Shown piece after piece: positions 27,507 to 35,688 of a stretch of DNA of 64,000 nt. The translations under genes and the position numbers were made by a program. The stretch covers positions 496,001-560,000 of the forward strand of contig NZ_JABBPE010000015.1 in assembly GCF_012927455.1 (NCBI RefSeq). Direction: 5' to 3'. The notes below the pieces were generated by a model. That model was given only the letters and a program-made list of their open reading frames with translations. It searched no databases and was not told where the DNA came from. Position 1 is the first letter of the stretch, and every line of letters starts with the position of its first letter. The DNA comes from Polaromonas sp. GTDB lineage: Bacteria > Pseudomonadota > Gammaproteobacteria > Burkholderiales > Burkholderiaceae_C.

Positions 27507-29371
27507 ACGGTATCCGGCTGCGCCACCTAGCCTTCACCGGTCCAAACATTGAGCCTGCCAAACTTAAATTCGTCGACGGCCTGAACATCGTCTATGGCGC
27601 GTCCAACACCGGCAAGTCGTTAGCATCGGAAGCATTGCTCTTCGTGCTCGGCGCGGTTTCCAAGCTTCCAAAGACAGATGAAATCAAGCTCTACGACGCG
27701 GTCTGGCTTGGCCTAACCCTTGGCGACCAAGGAGCGTTCACCCTCTATCGCCCTGCCAAGGGTGGAAACCTCAAGCTTTTTCCGGGTCTCATTTCCTCCC
27801 ACCCGACCGGCAAGGGCGAGGTGTTGTCGGGGAAGCACAGCGCGAAGGCAACCAACTCTGTCTCCTACCGGATACTTGAGACGTTGGGCTTGCAGGACAG
27901 GTGGATCGTGCGTAATGCTAGCGGTGAGAAAGAGCAGCTGGCCTTCCGCGTACTGGCGAAGTTCGCCGTGGTTGGGGAGGAGGACATCATGTCCAAGCGC
28001 AGCCCCATCTACGTGTCGAACAGCTATACGGAGCGCACCCTCGATCAAAACCTGTTCAAGCTGCTCCTCACCGGTCAGGACGACGCGACCGCCGTGACTG
28101 TCCCCACCGAGCCTGCGCGGATGGCCGCCAAAGCGGCCAAACTGGAGCTCGTCGATGAGCTGCTGGCACAGCTCGACAGGGAACTGGGCGACTTCCCGGC
28201 AGACCGCACGAAGGTGGACGGCCAGCTCGCGGAATTGGAAGCTAACGGCGCTATGTCCACAGCGGAGCTACAGGCCGTGCAGGCCAAGTTGGATGACAAC
28301 GCGGCCGAGCGGCGGGCCGCGGTTGACCGCCGCCACGAACTCATCGCACGAGCGGCAGAACTCGACATCACTTTGGAGCGCTTCGCCAAGCTTCAAGCGG
28401 TCTACAGCTCCGATTTTGACCGGCTGCATTCCATCGAGGAGGGCGGCAGCCTGCTGGCCGCCATGGCCGGCCGTGATTGCCCGGTTTGCGGCGCTCCGCC
28501 CGGGGCGCATAAGCACCAGCACGCCGCTGAAGAGATCTCCATAGCGCATACGGCCGCAGCAGCCGAAGCCCGCAAGATCGAACGTGAGCAGCGCGAACTG
28601 GCTAACGTCGTCGGTTCGTTGCACGCAGAGGCACTGGAGCTCGCGAACTCCATCGCGTCGCTCAAGGGCCAGATTGAAGAATTCGATCAGCACGCTCTGG
28701 GCCTGCGCCCCACGGAAGCGTCGCTGCGAAGCAGCTTCGAAAACTTCAACGAACAGCGAGCTGAACTCGGCAAGCAAATCGACCTGCACCTGCGGCGTGA
28801 AAAGCTGGCCAGCCGCCGAGCAGAGATTGACGTGGCATCCACGAAGAGCGACCGTACCCCTCTTCCTGTGGGTCCTGAATCCACGGTGCTCTTCGAGTTC
28901 GGCGAAACCGTCAAAGCGGTCCTGACCGAGTGGGGTTTCCCGGATGCTGACAAGGTCCAGTTTGACGCAAAGGCCAACGACATCGCCGTCGCCGGCAAGG
29001 TCAGGGACGCAAATGGCAAGGGTGTCCGCGCGGTGCTGCATGCGGCTTTCAACGTGGCCGTCGCCGTGCACTGCATCGAAAAGGGTCTACCACATCCCGG
29101 CTTCCTGCTGCTCGACACTCCCCTGCTGACGTATCGTGAGCCCCTGAAATCAAAGCATGGCGATCTGTCGGACGACGAGAAAGCGCTGAAGGCAACAAGC
29201 CTCGCCGAGAAGTTCTACAAGCATCTCGCCAGCTTAGAGAAGAAGCTTCAGGTCATCGTCATAGAAAACTCCGACCCGCCGGCTGCGATCCAGGAACTGG
29301 CGTATATCGAAGTCTTTACAGGTGTGGTCGGCGACGGACGCTATGGGCTTCTTGCCCGCCATACCGGTTGA
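27503..29371 (+). CDS. DUF3732 SMC/Rad50-like ABC ATPase (ABC-3C)
   Basis: 622 residues. Walker A GASNTGKS at ~33-40, a zinc-hook-like CPVCG near 326 flanked by coiled-coil arms, and Walker B LLLDTP near 536. This is the DUF3732 architecture: an SMC-type ATPase that dimerises on DNA and, in ABC-3C systems, licenses an associated effector. It is the third gene of an overlapping operon with a nuclease-like effector and a middle component. Confidence 0.85.
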   Translation: MNGIRLRHLAFTGPNIEPAKLKFVDGLNIVYGASNTGKSLASEALLFVLGAVSKLPKTDEIKLYDAVWLGLTLGDQGAFTLYRPAKGGNLKLFPGLISSHPTGKGEVLSGKHSAKATNSVSYRILETLGLQDRWIVRNASGEKEQLAFRVLAKFAVVGEEDIMSKRSPIYVSNSYTERTLDQNLFKLLLTGQDDATAVTVPTEPARMAAKAAKLELVDELLAQLDRELGDFPADRTKVDGQLAELEANGAMSTAELQAVQAKLDDNAAERRAAVDRRHELIARAAELDITLERFAKLQAVYSSDFDRLHSIEEGGSLLAAMAGRDCPVCGAPPGAHKHQHAAEEISIAHTAAAAEARKIEREQRELANVVGSLHAEALELANSIASLKGQIEEFDQHALGLRPTEASLRSSFENFNEQRAELGKQIDLHLRREKLASRRAEIDVASTKSDRTPLPVGPESTVLFEFGETVKAVLTEWGFPDADKVQFDAKANDIAVAGKVRDANGKGVRAVLHAAFNVAVAVHCIEKGLPHPGFLLLDTPLLTYREPLKSKHGDLSDDEKALKATSLAEKFYKHLASLEKKLQVIVIENSDPPAAIQELAYIEVFTGVVGDGRYGLLARHTG

Positions 29372-29404
29372 CGTTTGCAAAATCGGACCGTCAGGGAATT
29401 AAAT

Positions 29405-30787
29405 ATGGTTATGACGCTTGACAAGGGTCCGTCGGGCCGTATTCGGGGTCTGCGGGAACTCCTGGTAGGTATGACTCGGCAAGATGTCTTGCTGGCCTTG
29501 CAAGCCTTCTCGCCGGAAGCAGCGCAAGACAGTGGATACGGCGAATCAACGGATTACGACCTGATCCACGAGGGGCACGCCTACCCTCCCAAGGCGATCT
29601 TTGGATTTGCGGCACAGCGCATCGCTGGCCGGACACTCAGTGCAAATGAGTTCTCAGGAGGTGAAAGCTCACCGTGTTTCCTCATCTTGAGGCTCCTGGG
29701 GTTTGAAATTGTCAATAAGAAACCAACTCTGCAAGGCAAATCGTTAGTCGCAGGACTCGTGCGCGGGAAGACTTACGACCGCTTCGATGTTTCCCAGATC
29801 TTTGAGCCAGGTTGCAATTTCACACGTGGCGCAGGACGGTGGGGTATTTCAGGCATCGTCGAAGTACCACAGAGGAGTGGAAATTTTGTTTTCCTTGTTA
29901 CCCTGGAGAAGCCTCACGAAGGCAATCCGTACCAGGACGCACTCACGGAAGACGGGTACTTGATCTGGGAGTCCCAATCACGGCATGAATTAGATTCGCC
30001 CGCGATCCAAGAAATGTTGGGTCACGATCTCGAGCAGAACAATATCCACTTGTTTCTGCGTGGAAACGCCGCCTCGGACTATACGTATTTTGGCTTACTG
30101 GAGTACTTCTCACACGACCCGAATTCAACCAAACCTGTTCATTTCATTTGGCGAATTCTTAACTGGGACTTCGAAAAGACCTTGCTCCAGAGCCTAGGCA
30201 TCACGCTCAGAGCGCCGCTTGATCCTTCATACACCCCGACAACTCAGACGCCGAAGGTTGGGAGGCTTGTCCAAGTCGATCCACCTAGCCTGCCACGCGA
30301 TTTAGCCTCTGCAGCACGCACTCGGCGAAAGGTTGTTGCCCCAAAAAAGAGCGTTGACTGGGCCGCACGCGATGCTCGAAACAGGCGGCTTGGCCTTGAA
30401 GGTGAGAAGCTGATTTTTCAATTGGAAATCGACGAACTTACCGCTGGTGGGCAGTCGGACCTTGCGGCCAAAGTGAAACACATCGCTTTGGTTGATTCGG
30501 CGGTAGGCTATGACATTGCATCTTTTGCACCCGATGGGACACCGAAGCGGATAGAAGTGAAGACAACGCAGGGGCCGTTATCCGCTCCGTTCTTCATCTC
30601 AATCAATGAAGTACTTGCGTCGCGTGAAGACCCCCTGAGTTATTGGATTTACAGGGTATTTAGCTTCAAGCCAGATAGCGGCGAGGCGAAGTACTTCGTC
30701 ATCAACGGGGATGTCGAAGACACCTGTGAACTGATGGCAACGAACTTCAGAGCGAAGCCAGGAAAGTCAGGTTTTCTGGGAATCTAA
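29405..30787 (+). CDS. Type IV restriction-like protein: McrA-type N-terminal head, DUF3427-like middle, DUF3883 C-terminus
   Basis: 460 residues from ATG 29405 (AGGGA 8 nt upstream); a TTG at 29375 would add ten. Residues ~10-90 (LLALQAFSPEAAQDSGYGESTDYDLIHEG ... YPPKAIFG) resemble the ScoMcrA N-terminal head that reads DNA. The middle (GKTYDRFDVSQIF ... GRWGISGIV) is like DUF3427/YDG-type readers. The last ~120 residues (YDIASFAPDGTPKRIEVKTT) are DUF3883, with D and ExK residues of a nuclease fold. It begins 34 bp after the ABC-3C ATPase in the same direction. Probably senses modified DNA; target unknown. Confidence 0.7.
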   Translation: MVMTLDKGPSGRIRGLRELLVGMTRQDVLLALQAFSPEAAQDSGYGESTDYDLIHEGHAYPPKAIFGFAAQRIAGRTLSANEFSGGESSPCFLILRLLGFEIVNKKPTLQGKSLVAGLVRGKTYDRFDVSQIFEPGCNFTRGAGRWGISGIVEVPQRSGNFVFLVTLEKPHEGNPYQDALTEDGYLIWESQSRHELDSPAIQEMLGHDLEQNNIHLFLRGNAASDYTYFGLLEYFSHDPNSTKPVHFIWRILNWDFEKTLLQSLGITLRAPLDPSYTPTTQTPKVGRLVQVDPPSLPRDLASAARTRRKVVAPKKSVDWAARDARNRRLGLEGEKLIFQLEIDELTAGGQSDLAAKVKHIALVDSAVGYDIASFAPDGTPKRIEVKTTQGPLSAPFFISINEVLASREDPLSYWIYRVFSFKPDSGEAKYFVINGDVEDTCELMATNFRAKPGKSGFLGI

Positions 30788-30946
30788 AGCAAGTTTTGAC
30801 GAATAATCCACTTGGCGTCAATTAAGCAACCACTAAGCCGCTGTGGCATTCGGCTTACGGTGTAATGTGCAACCGCCATTTTTGCGCGCTTTCAGACTGC
30901 CGCTAACACTTGTGGATATACGGCGAAGTGTCTTCGTTTTTGGGAT

Positions 30947-32296
30947 TTACGACACAGCACGCAACTTGCCCGGCTCGGCCTTGGCATCGAACACAATGCC
31001 GGCCTGTTCCAGAATCCAGGCTTCAATCTTTTCATGGTGCAGGCGCAGCAGCTCCAGCGGGCGCACCTTGTAATGCTTTTCAGCCGTGGCGCTGGGCTTG
31101 TGGCCTTGAATCTGTGCCACCACTCCGGCGGGCGTTTCCAGCCACTCAGTCAGGCTGGCAAATGAACGGCGCAACCCATGCAAGGTCAGGCCCTCCAACC
31201 CGGCGGCTTTGCAGGCGCGGGTATGGGGATTGTTAGGCTCCGTCAGACAACCGGTTGCACTGGTGAAGCTGGGAAACACCCATTGATTGCGACGGGGCAG
31301 GGCAGCCAGCAGGTGCAGCATATAGGGTGTGGCCGGTATCTCGCGGGTTCCCTCAACCTTGTCGCGAATGCTGATGCCCTTCCATTGGGTGTTCACGTCC
31401 TCCCAGCGCAGCGCCAGGACTTCACCCGGCCGCGCGCCCGTTAGTAACATCATTTGCAGGCAGGCGGCAATCACCGGGTTCTGGATTTTTTGCACCGCGG
31501 CAAACCAAGGGGCCAGTTGCTCGCGCTGCAGCACGTCCGATTTGGTCCCGGCCTTGCCCAGCGACTCGCGGGCCTTCTTTGTCTTGGCCGGGTTCTTGGT
31601 AGGCAGCAATTGGGCATAGGCGGGTTGCTCGCCACACCACGTCAAAAACACGGTCAGGAGCCGCCATGCCAACCGGGCAGACGATGGGCGGGTCTTGCCT
31701 TCATCGGCCGCCCAGCGCTCAATCGTGGTTTGGTCGAGGTCTTTGAGCGCCAGCGGCATCAATGCGGCCAGCGGCCCCGGCTTTGTCAGCGCCTTGCCAC
31801 CACCACGGCGGCCAGACTTCAAGCCCCCAGCCTTTGCCTTGTCCATGTGGTCCCGGTAGTGCAGGGCGCCCCAATGCGGACGGCGCTCCTCGACGTAGGC
31901 ATCCCACACCTGGCCCACGGTAAGCGCGGCTAGTTTGTCGGATTGAACTTTGGCGGCTGCGGCGGCTTTGGTTATTGTTGCGGCGGCCTGCCGGTCGCGC
32001 TCTACTTCACGCGGGTCCGTTCCAGCGTCAACCAGCATTTTGTATTTTTGCGCCTCGGTGCGGGCGTTCTTGATCGGCCAGTCGGCCACCGTGCCGATAT
32101 TGATGCGGATGGTTGCCCCGTTCAGCCGGGCCTCGAAAACGTAGGTTTTGCGGCCGGTTGGCGAGACTCTGAGCGCCAGGCTCGGGGTGTCGGTGTCCCA
32201 CAAAAAGGCTTGTGTTTTGCCGGGCGGGCAGGAAAAGGCGGCCACCCGGCCAGCGGTCAGGCTTACGCGGTTTGTTTGGTTTGTTATTAAGGTCAT
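30947..32296 (-). CDS. int: Tyrosine recombinase (integrase) of the island
   Basis: 449 residues from ATG 32296, chosen because AAAGGA lies 6 nt upstream (an open frame continues to 32365). The N-terminus has the DUF4102/arm-binding pattern (LRVSPTGRKTYVFEARLNG). Catalytic residues: Arg in LLTGARPGEVLALRW near 285, HGLRR near 372, GHK and the nucleophile Tyr in KHYKV near 410. It would recombine the 50-bp att cores. It lies about 170 bp from attR and reads into the island, while the intact tRNA is at the other end. Confidence 0.95.
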   Translation of the reverse strand: MTLITNQTNRVSLTAGRVAAFSCPPGKTQAFLWDTDTPSLALRVSPTGRKTYVFEARLNGATIRINIGTVADWPIKNARTEAQKYKMLVDAGTDPREVERDRQAAATITKAAAAAKVQSDKLAALTVGQVWDAYVEERRPHWGALHYRDHMDKAKAGGLKSGRRGGGKALTKPGPLAALMPLALKDLDQTTIERWAADEGKTRPSSARLAWRLLTVFLTWCGEQPAYAQLLPTKNPAKTKKARESLGKAGTKSDVLQREQLAPWFAAVQKIQNPVIAACLQMMLLTGARPGEVLALRWEDVNTQWKGISIRDKVEGTREIPATPYMLHLLAALPRRNQWVFPSFTSATGCLTEPNNPHTRACKAAGLEGLTLHGLRRSFASLTEWLETPAGVVAQIQGHKPSATAEKHYKVRPLELLRLHHEKIEAWILEQAGIVFDAKAEPGKLRAVS

Positions 32297-32324
32297 GGTG
32301 TCCTTTTGTGGCGCCCTTAAAATC

Positions 32325-32344
32325 TGTAGGCAATCTGTAGGCAA
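32325..32344 (+). repeat. Right copy of 20-bp direct repeat (putative integrase arm site)
   Basis: Identical to 686-705: two TGTAGGCAA units with a TC spacer. It lies 29 bp upstream of the integrase start, so integrase bound here could also repress its own gene. Inferred function. Confidence 0.7.
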
Positions 32345-32469
32345 ATTAGCCCAACAATGGTGCATTCAGATCAACACTCGGACTGTTCGTAAACCCAGCA
32401 CAAACACTGTAAGCTGTTGATTTATATAGATTATACAACACAGGTCAACAAAGCGAAATAGAAAAAAGT

Positions 32470-32519
32470 CAGGATTGTGATTCCTGTTGTCGTGGGTTCG
32501 AGCCCCATCAGCCACCCCA
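32470..32519 (+). repeat. attR: duplicated 3' end of tRNA-His
   Basis: Exact copy of 577-626. Only the part from the anticodon stem on is present, with no acceptor 5' strand or D arm and no promoter, so this is not a working tRNA gene. It marks the right boundary of the island. Confidence 0.95.
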
Positions 32520-32586
32520 GTATTTGAAACCCAGTATCCATGCGGGTTTACACGGTATTTGGGTGTATTGTGTGGGTGCAAAAATC

Positions 32587-32619
32587 AAAGCCTCCTGAAG
32601 CAATTCTGGGGGCTTTTTT
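32587..32619 (+). terminator. Displaced host terminator of tRNA-His
   Basis: Stem AAGCCTCC (32588-32595) pairs with GGGGGCTT (32608-32615, one G-U), then a T run. It follows attR at about the distance expected for the original tRNA terminator before integration. Confidence 0.75.
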
Positions 32620-32748
32620 GTGTCTCACTTCTAGTTGTCGTATCGGATTTGGCCGGTAGATGCATCACAGGTTAAGGCTTTTATGGCAGTTGCTGATCTG
32701 TGGTGGTCTAATTTAAAAAGACACAACGATAGGTTTTTTAAAAACTAA

Positions 32749-33063
<315 letters not shown>

Positions 33064-33754
33064 GCTACCAGCTCGTTGAAGACTTGCAAAAGAAGGCCGT
33101 GCCCGCAATAACCGTCAGCCAGGCGTGCCACGTCCTTGAGGTCAGCCGCTCAGGCTATTACGCAGCATCCAAGCGGCGGAGCACAGCACCGGTGGTGTGT
33201 GCCGCCAGCGTTCATTTGAGGGCAGCCTTCGCGGCCAGTGGGCGTACCTACGGCAGTCGCAGGCTGTGCGCTGCACTGCGCAGGTTAGGCGTACGATGGA
33301 CCGCCACAGGGTACGCAGCTTGATGCGCGCCAACGGGCTGCGCTCGGTTTGGAAGCGCAAGTTCGTGCACACCACCGACAGCCAAGCACACCATGGCAGT
33401 GTCCCCCAATGTGCTGGCCAGGCAGTTTGGCAGTCCGTTGCCCAATCAGGCCTGGGTCTGCGACATCACCTACATTCGCACGCGCAGTGGCTGGCTGTAT
33501 CTGGCGGCAGTGCTGGACTTGCATTCGCGCAAGGTTGTGGGTTGGGCGATGGCGCCAGAAATGCCCGCAACGCTGGTGTGCACGGCCCTGCAAATGGCTA
33601 TCGTGCAGCGCAATCCCGCAGCGGGTCTGGTGGTGCATTCGGACCGGGGAACGCAGTACGCCGGCGCGCAGCATCAAGGATTGCTGAAAAAGTACGGATT
33701 GGTTCCCAGCATGAGCCGTCGTGGGAACTGTTGGGACACTCAGTCTAATATTCC

Positions 33755-33910
33755 GCTGAGCGTCGCTTTCGGCCTGACCCGTGCTGGGATTGGCGAGATG
33801 TCTTTGCGTTGACCTGTCGGCCGATTGCAGCGCTCATCTCGGCAAAGCCGGGCCTGCTGCAAGTGACCTAATAGGAGCCTTGTTCTGCACCCTGAGTGTC
33901 CTGTCCTTCT
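33755..33910 (+). ncRNA. IS110 bridge RNA (left-end), limits approximate
   Basis: The left non-coding end contains four segments that fit the known bridge-RNA guides. Target: TGCTGGGA (33782-33789) matches the left flank TGTTGGGA (33729-33736) with one mismatch, and GCGTTG (33806-33811) is complementary to CAACGC, the core plus right flank (35025-35030). Donor: ATAGGAGC (33871-33878) is identical to the right end of the element (35015-35022), and CTGAGTG (33892-33898) is complementary to CACTCAG, the core plus left end (33737-33743). The order target loop then donor loop is as described for IS621. Exact 5' and 3' ends are not visible. Confidence 0.8.
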
Positions 33911-33954
33911 GCATGGTTTGGTGATGCCACCATTTCTTAGCATAAGGAGGTCGC

Positions 33955-35013
33955 ATGGAATACCTAAAAAGCCCAGAAGTCATTCTTGGCGTTGACACCC
34001 ATCTCGACGTTCACGTCGGTGTCGTCATAGACACAGCTGGCCGTGTGATGGGCACCCTCTCGGTTGGTACCAATAATGATGGGTACAGACAACTGCTCTG
34101 CTGGGCGCAGGAATTCGGAATGCTGCGCCGCGCTGGCATTGAAGGCACAGGCTCCTACGGTGCAGCTCTGACGCACATGCTTCAGACTAGTGGCATCACA
34201 GTCATCGAGATCAACCGACCTGACCGTTCACGCCGGCGTGGCCGCGGAAAGAGTGACGCCACCGATGCAGAGAGTGCCGCACGATCCGTTCTCGCGGGCG
34301 ATGCGACATCCATTCCCAAGGCCCACAACGGGTTGGCGGAGGGATTGCGCACTTTGAACCTGGTGCGCCGCAGCGCAGTCAAGGCAAAGACTCAAACCAT
34401 CAATCAAATACGGGCCTTGCTTGTAAGTACGCCGCAGGCGATCCGTGATGTTGCCTACAAACCCGATGCATCGAAATGCGTGGCGGCGTGTGCTGGGCTG
34501 TCACAGAACAGTGTCTCGGCGACACTGGCAAGCCTGCAGACAGCGCTCCACCTTCTGGCAAAGCGCTGGATAGCCCTGAATGATGAGCTGCGCGAACTCG
34601 ATGCAACACTGGCTCGCTTGACCAAAAAGGCAGCTCTCAGGCTGCTGTCTCGGTTCGGCGTCGGCCCGCAAACCGCCTGCACTTTGCTGATCACTGCGGG
34701 TGACCATCCCACCCGTTTGCACAGCGAAGCAGCGCTGGCAGCGCTTTGCGGAACCAGTCCTTTGCAGGCATCCTCTGGCAAGGTCCACCGCCACCGGCTC
34801 AATCGTGGCGGAGATCGCCAGGCCAACAACGCCTTGTGGACCATTGCAATGGTTCGCATGCGAAGTGACGTACGCACCAGGCAATACGTGGCACGACGCA
34901 CGGGTGAAGGACTGTCAAAGAAGGAGATTCACCGCTGTCTGAAGCGCTACATCGTTCGCGAGCTGTATCCGCTCATCCTGGCCAATTTGAAAGACTCCGT
35001 ATCTCCTGCTTGA
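33955..35013 (+). CDS. IS110-family recombinase (DEDD transposase)
   Basis: 352 residues with AGGAGG 5-6 nt before the ATG. The N-terminal RuvC-like DEDD domain shows GVDTH (11-15), GIEGTGSYG and SDATDAESAARS; the C-terminal Tnp domain with the serine region appears in ALAALCGTSPLQASSGK and HRLNRGGDRQANNALW. It uses a bridge RNA to choose both donor and target. The frame is intact, so the element may be active. Confidence 0.95.
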   Translation: MEYLKSPEVILGVDTHLDVHVGVVIDTAGRVMGTLSVGTNNDGYRQLLCWAQEFGMLRRAGIEGTGSYGAALTHMLQTSGITVIEINRPDRSRRRGRGKSDATDAESAARSVLAGDATSIPKAHNGLAEGLRTLNLVRRSAVKAKTQTINQIRALLVSTPQAIRDVAYKPDASKCVAACAGLSQNSVSATLASLQTALHLLAKRWIALNDELRELDATLARLTKKAALRLLSRFGVGPQTACTLLITAGDHPTRLHSEAALAALCGTSPLQASSGKVHRHRLNRGGDRQANNALWTIAMVRMRSDVRTRQYVARRTGEGLSKKEIHRCLKRYIVRELYPLILANLKDSVSPA

Positions 35014-35386
35014 CATAGGAGCGTCAACGCGGTTGCCGAGTCATTCTTCAGCAGCCTGAAGAAGGAGCGAATCAAACGACGCATCTATGCTTCCCGCCAA
35101 GAAGCCAAGTCAGATGTGTTTGACTACATCGTCGGCTTTTACAACAGCACGCGGCTGCATTCCAAACTGGGGAACTTGTCACCCAACGCTTTCGAGCGTG
35201 AATCGGCAACTCAGCAACCTATTGATGTGCCCGAAATAACTTGACCACCACACCCCGGTGCGCCCCGAGTTGCCCACCGCGGCTATGCGTTAGTCGCAAG
35301 CGACGCTCGCCGCCGTAGACAACTTTGCATCGTTTGCAACCCCGCCCGCAGTCCACTTATAAATCGGGGAAAGTTGTTCAAACAAG

Positions 35387-35614
35387 CGCAGCCACTTCTG
35401 TCTGCATGAAGCCGAGGTCTATGACCGTGCGATCAATGTGCGGATTCTGAGGCTGCGACTCAAGATCGAAGTTTATGCGGCCAACCCCAAGTTGATCATC
35501 ACTGAGCGCGGCGCCAGCTATCGTCTGGCCAGCGAGGTCGAAACCCTGTACCGACCCTCGTCAGTGCTCAATCCGTGGCCCCTGCCGGTTCAAGTCAAGC
35601 GCAGGGCAACGTAA
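35387..35614 (+). pseudogene. 3' remnant of an OmpR-type response regulator
   Basis: The frame reads AEVYDRAINVRILRLRLKIE ... LIITERGASYRLA and stops at TAA 35612, matching the recognition helix and wing of the OmpR/PhoB winged-helix domain. The receiver domain is missing; the IS3 end lies 135 bp upstream, so an IS-linked deletion probably removed it. The bases between 35253 and 35386 show nothing else. Confidence 0.65.
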
Positions 35615-35688
35615 ATCTTCTCCGCGCCGCACGAGCAGACTGCTCACCATATTTATTCGCAAACGGCTGAAACTCTTGATCAAGTGCC

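Larger units (their letters stand above)
577..32519. mobile_element. tRNA-His-integrated phage-satellite-like island, ~31.9 kb
   Basis: The boundaries are the 50-bp direct repeats 577-626 and 32470-32519. Within are a P4/DUF4102-type integrase (30947-32296), an AlpA-like protein, a VirE-type primase-helicase, an SSB-like protein and a small terminase subunit, without structural phage genes. That set is the hallmark of phage-inducible chromosomal islands (PICIs) and related satellites, though typical PICIs are nearer 10-15 kb; the extra length here is defence-type cargo. Unlike most tRNA-borne islands, the integrase lies at the attR end and not beside the intact tRNA. Satellite status is inferred from gene content; a plain integrative island is the alternative. 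Confidence 0.85.
33739..35024 (+). mobile_element. IS110-family insertion sequence
   Basis: The uninterrupted IS3 sequence should read GGGACAACGCGG; here GGGA-CA stands at the left and CA-ACGCGG at the right, so the element is flanked by one CA core dinucleotide on each side (33737-33738 and 35025-35026). There are no inverted repeats, as expected for IS110. It has one intact transposase gene and a 216-bp non-coding left end holding the bridge RNA. Confidence 0.88.

Noticed and set aside
32470..32519. Second tRNA-His gene
   Set aside because: Only the 3' two thirds are present, without promoter or 5' acceptor strand; it is the att duplicate.
577..32519. Tandem array of two integrated elements
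   Set aside because: I found only two copies of the tRNA 3' end and one integrase, so a single element is the simplest reading.
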